In this document: one piece after another, positions 63,781-64,000 of the stretch
Layout of the letters: each line of letters starts with the position of its first letter
How positions within the stretch are numbered: position 1 is the first letter of the stretch
NCBI RefSeq assembly: GCF_002287175.1
Contig: NZ_LMVM01000012.1
Coordinates: forward strand, 526,608-590,607
Source: Methanobacterium bryantii
GTDB taxonomy: Archaea > Methanobacteriota > Methanobacteria > Methanobacteriales > Methanobacteriaceae
DNA: 64,000 bases
Direction: 5' to 3'
Notes under the pieces: model-generated
What the model was told of the DNA's origin: nothing
Databases searched by the model: none
Seen by the model: only the letters and a program-made list of their open reading frames with translations
Position numbers and translations under genes: made by a program

Positions 63781-63993
63781 TCACAAAAACTGTCGGTCTT
63801 CAAAAATCTTCGATTTTTGAAACCTCGAAAACAAAGCATTCGAAAATTTACAATTTTCGATGCGTCAAATCAAAGATTTAACAGTTTTCGAAGGTTTTTG
63901 TGACCGTAAAAATCGCAGCGGACAAATACTTAGTATTTGTCGCGTCAAAATCAAAGATTTTGACAGCTTGCAAAATTCATAGAATTTTGCAGC
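63781..63993. repeat. Nested chain of 3-nt-loop hairpins at the window edge
   Basis: An outer stem TCACAAAAAC (63781-63790) with GTTTTTGTGA (63894-63903) encloses TTCAAAAATC-TTC-GATTTTTGAA (63799-63821) and a second stem CGAAAAC (63826-63832) with GTTTTCG (63884-63890), which itself encloses TCGAAAATT-TAC-AATTTTCGA (63840-63860) and AAATC-AAA-GATTT (63867-63879). Then come GACAAATAC-TTA-GTATTTGTC (63921-63941), GTCAAAATC-AAA-GATTTTGAC (63944-63964) and TGCAAAATTC-ATA-GAATTTTGCA (63969-63991). It may continue past the edge. Confidence 0.8.
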
Positions 63994-64000
63994 CCAAAAA

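Noticed and set aside
63558..63839. 93-codon ORF on the - strand over the end of the thiolase gene
   Set aside because: It runs antisense to the zinc-ribbon end of the tRNA thiolase and into the hairpin region; no supporting start or motif.

Overview
The window is AT-rich chromosomal DNA of a hydrogenotrophic methanogen of the Methanobacterium type (order Methanobacteriales). The evidence is an almost complete energy-converting hydrogenase B (ehbA-ehbP) operon, formylmethanofuran:H4MPT formyltransferase (ftr), the F420 and methanopterin genes cofG and mptA, archaeal promoters with TATA boxes, GGTGA/GGAGG ribosome binding sites, frequent TTG/GTG starts and an intron-containing archaeal tRNA-Trp. 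No CRISPR array, complete insertion sequence, rRNA operon or prophage was seen.

Layout. 1-3.9 kb: a redox-stress-like cluster on the + strand. It holds a carboxymuconolactone decarboxylase end, a paired-operator promoter, a 30-codon Cys-rich ORF, a short flavin reductase-like protein, two nitroreductases, an EFR1-type flavodoxin-ferredoxin and an FMN reductase. 4-13.5 kb: the ehb operon on the - strand. 13.7-20.5 kb: housekeeping genes (argG, nnr) and a potassium channel with an unusual triplicated C-terminal domain. 20.7-31.9 kb: a zinc-ribbon/phage-head-type fusion, ftr, a PAS histidine kinase, a flippase-like protein, a phosphodiesterase, a TRAM protein, slipin, trkA, a UbiA-type enzyme overlapping a FilR1-like regulator, and a metallo-beta-lactamase-fold hydrolase. 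31.9-35.2 kb: tRNA-Trp with a guide-RNA intron, tRNA-Cys, a structured-RNA candidate, two Hsp20 genes and a nitroreductase pseudogene. 35.4-47.9 kb: DUF2207, proC, a frameshifted acetyltransferase, a degenerate receiver, cofG, mptA, a histone deacetylase-fold protein, HIT, an MFS exporter and a second UbiA-type enzyme. 48.3-64 kb: a GerW-DUF2953-GerW-like cluster resembling Bacillus ytfJ-ytfI, an Lrp regulator, three tandem DUF4013 genes (one frameshifted), trm1, a CPBP protease, a DegT aminotransferase, an MscS-like protein, DUF2142, a lipoprotein, a thiamine-binding protein and a tRNA thiolase.

Function. Ehb is expected to use the ion gradient to reduce ferredoxin with H2 for carbon fixation. 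ftr, cofG and mptA serve the C1 pathway and its cofactors. The first cluster looks like a redox or oxygen-response unit under one repressor.

The most unusual signal is a family of short hairpins scattered between genes, often in chains (near 22.7, 28.3, 39.8, 48.9, 58.8 and 63.8 kb). Stems are 5-10 bp and differ from one to the next, while the loop is nearly always 3 nt closed by a C-G pair. One chain forms the 5' leader of the MscS-like gene and its last stem overlaps the ribosome binding site; another folds into a nested branched structure at the window edge. Other candidates are a three-way-junction RNA near 32.6 kb, a TRAM-gene leader hairpin, and two AT-rich elements with perfect 14-15 bp inverted ends.
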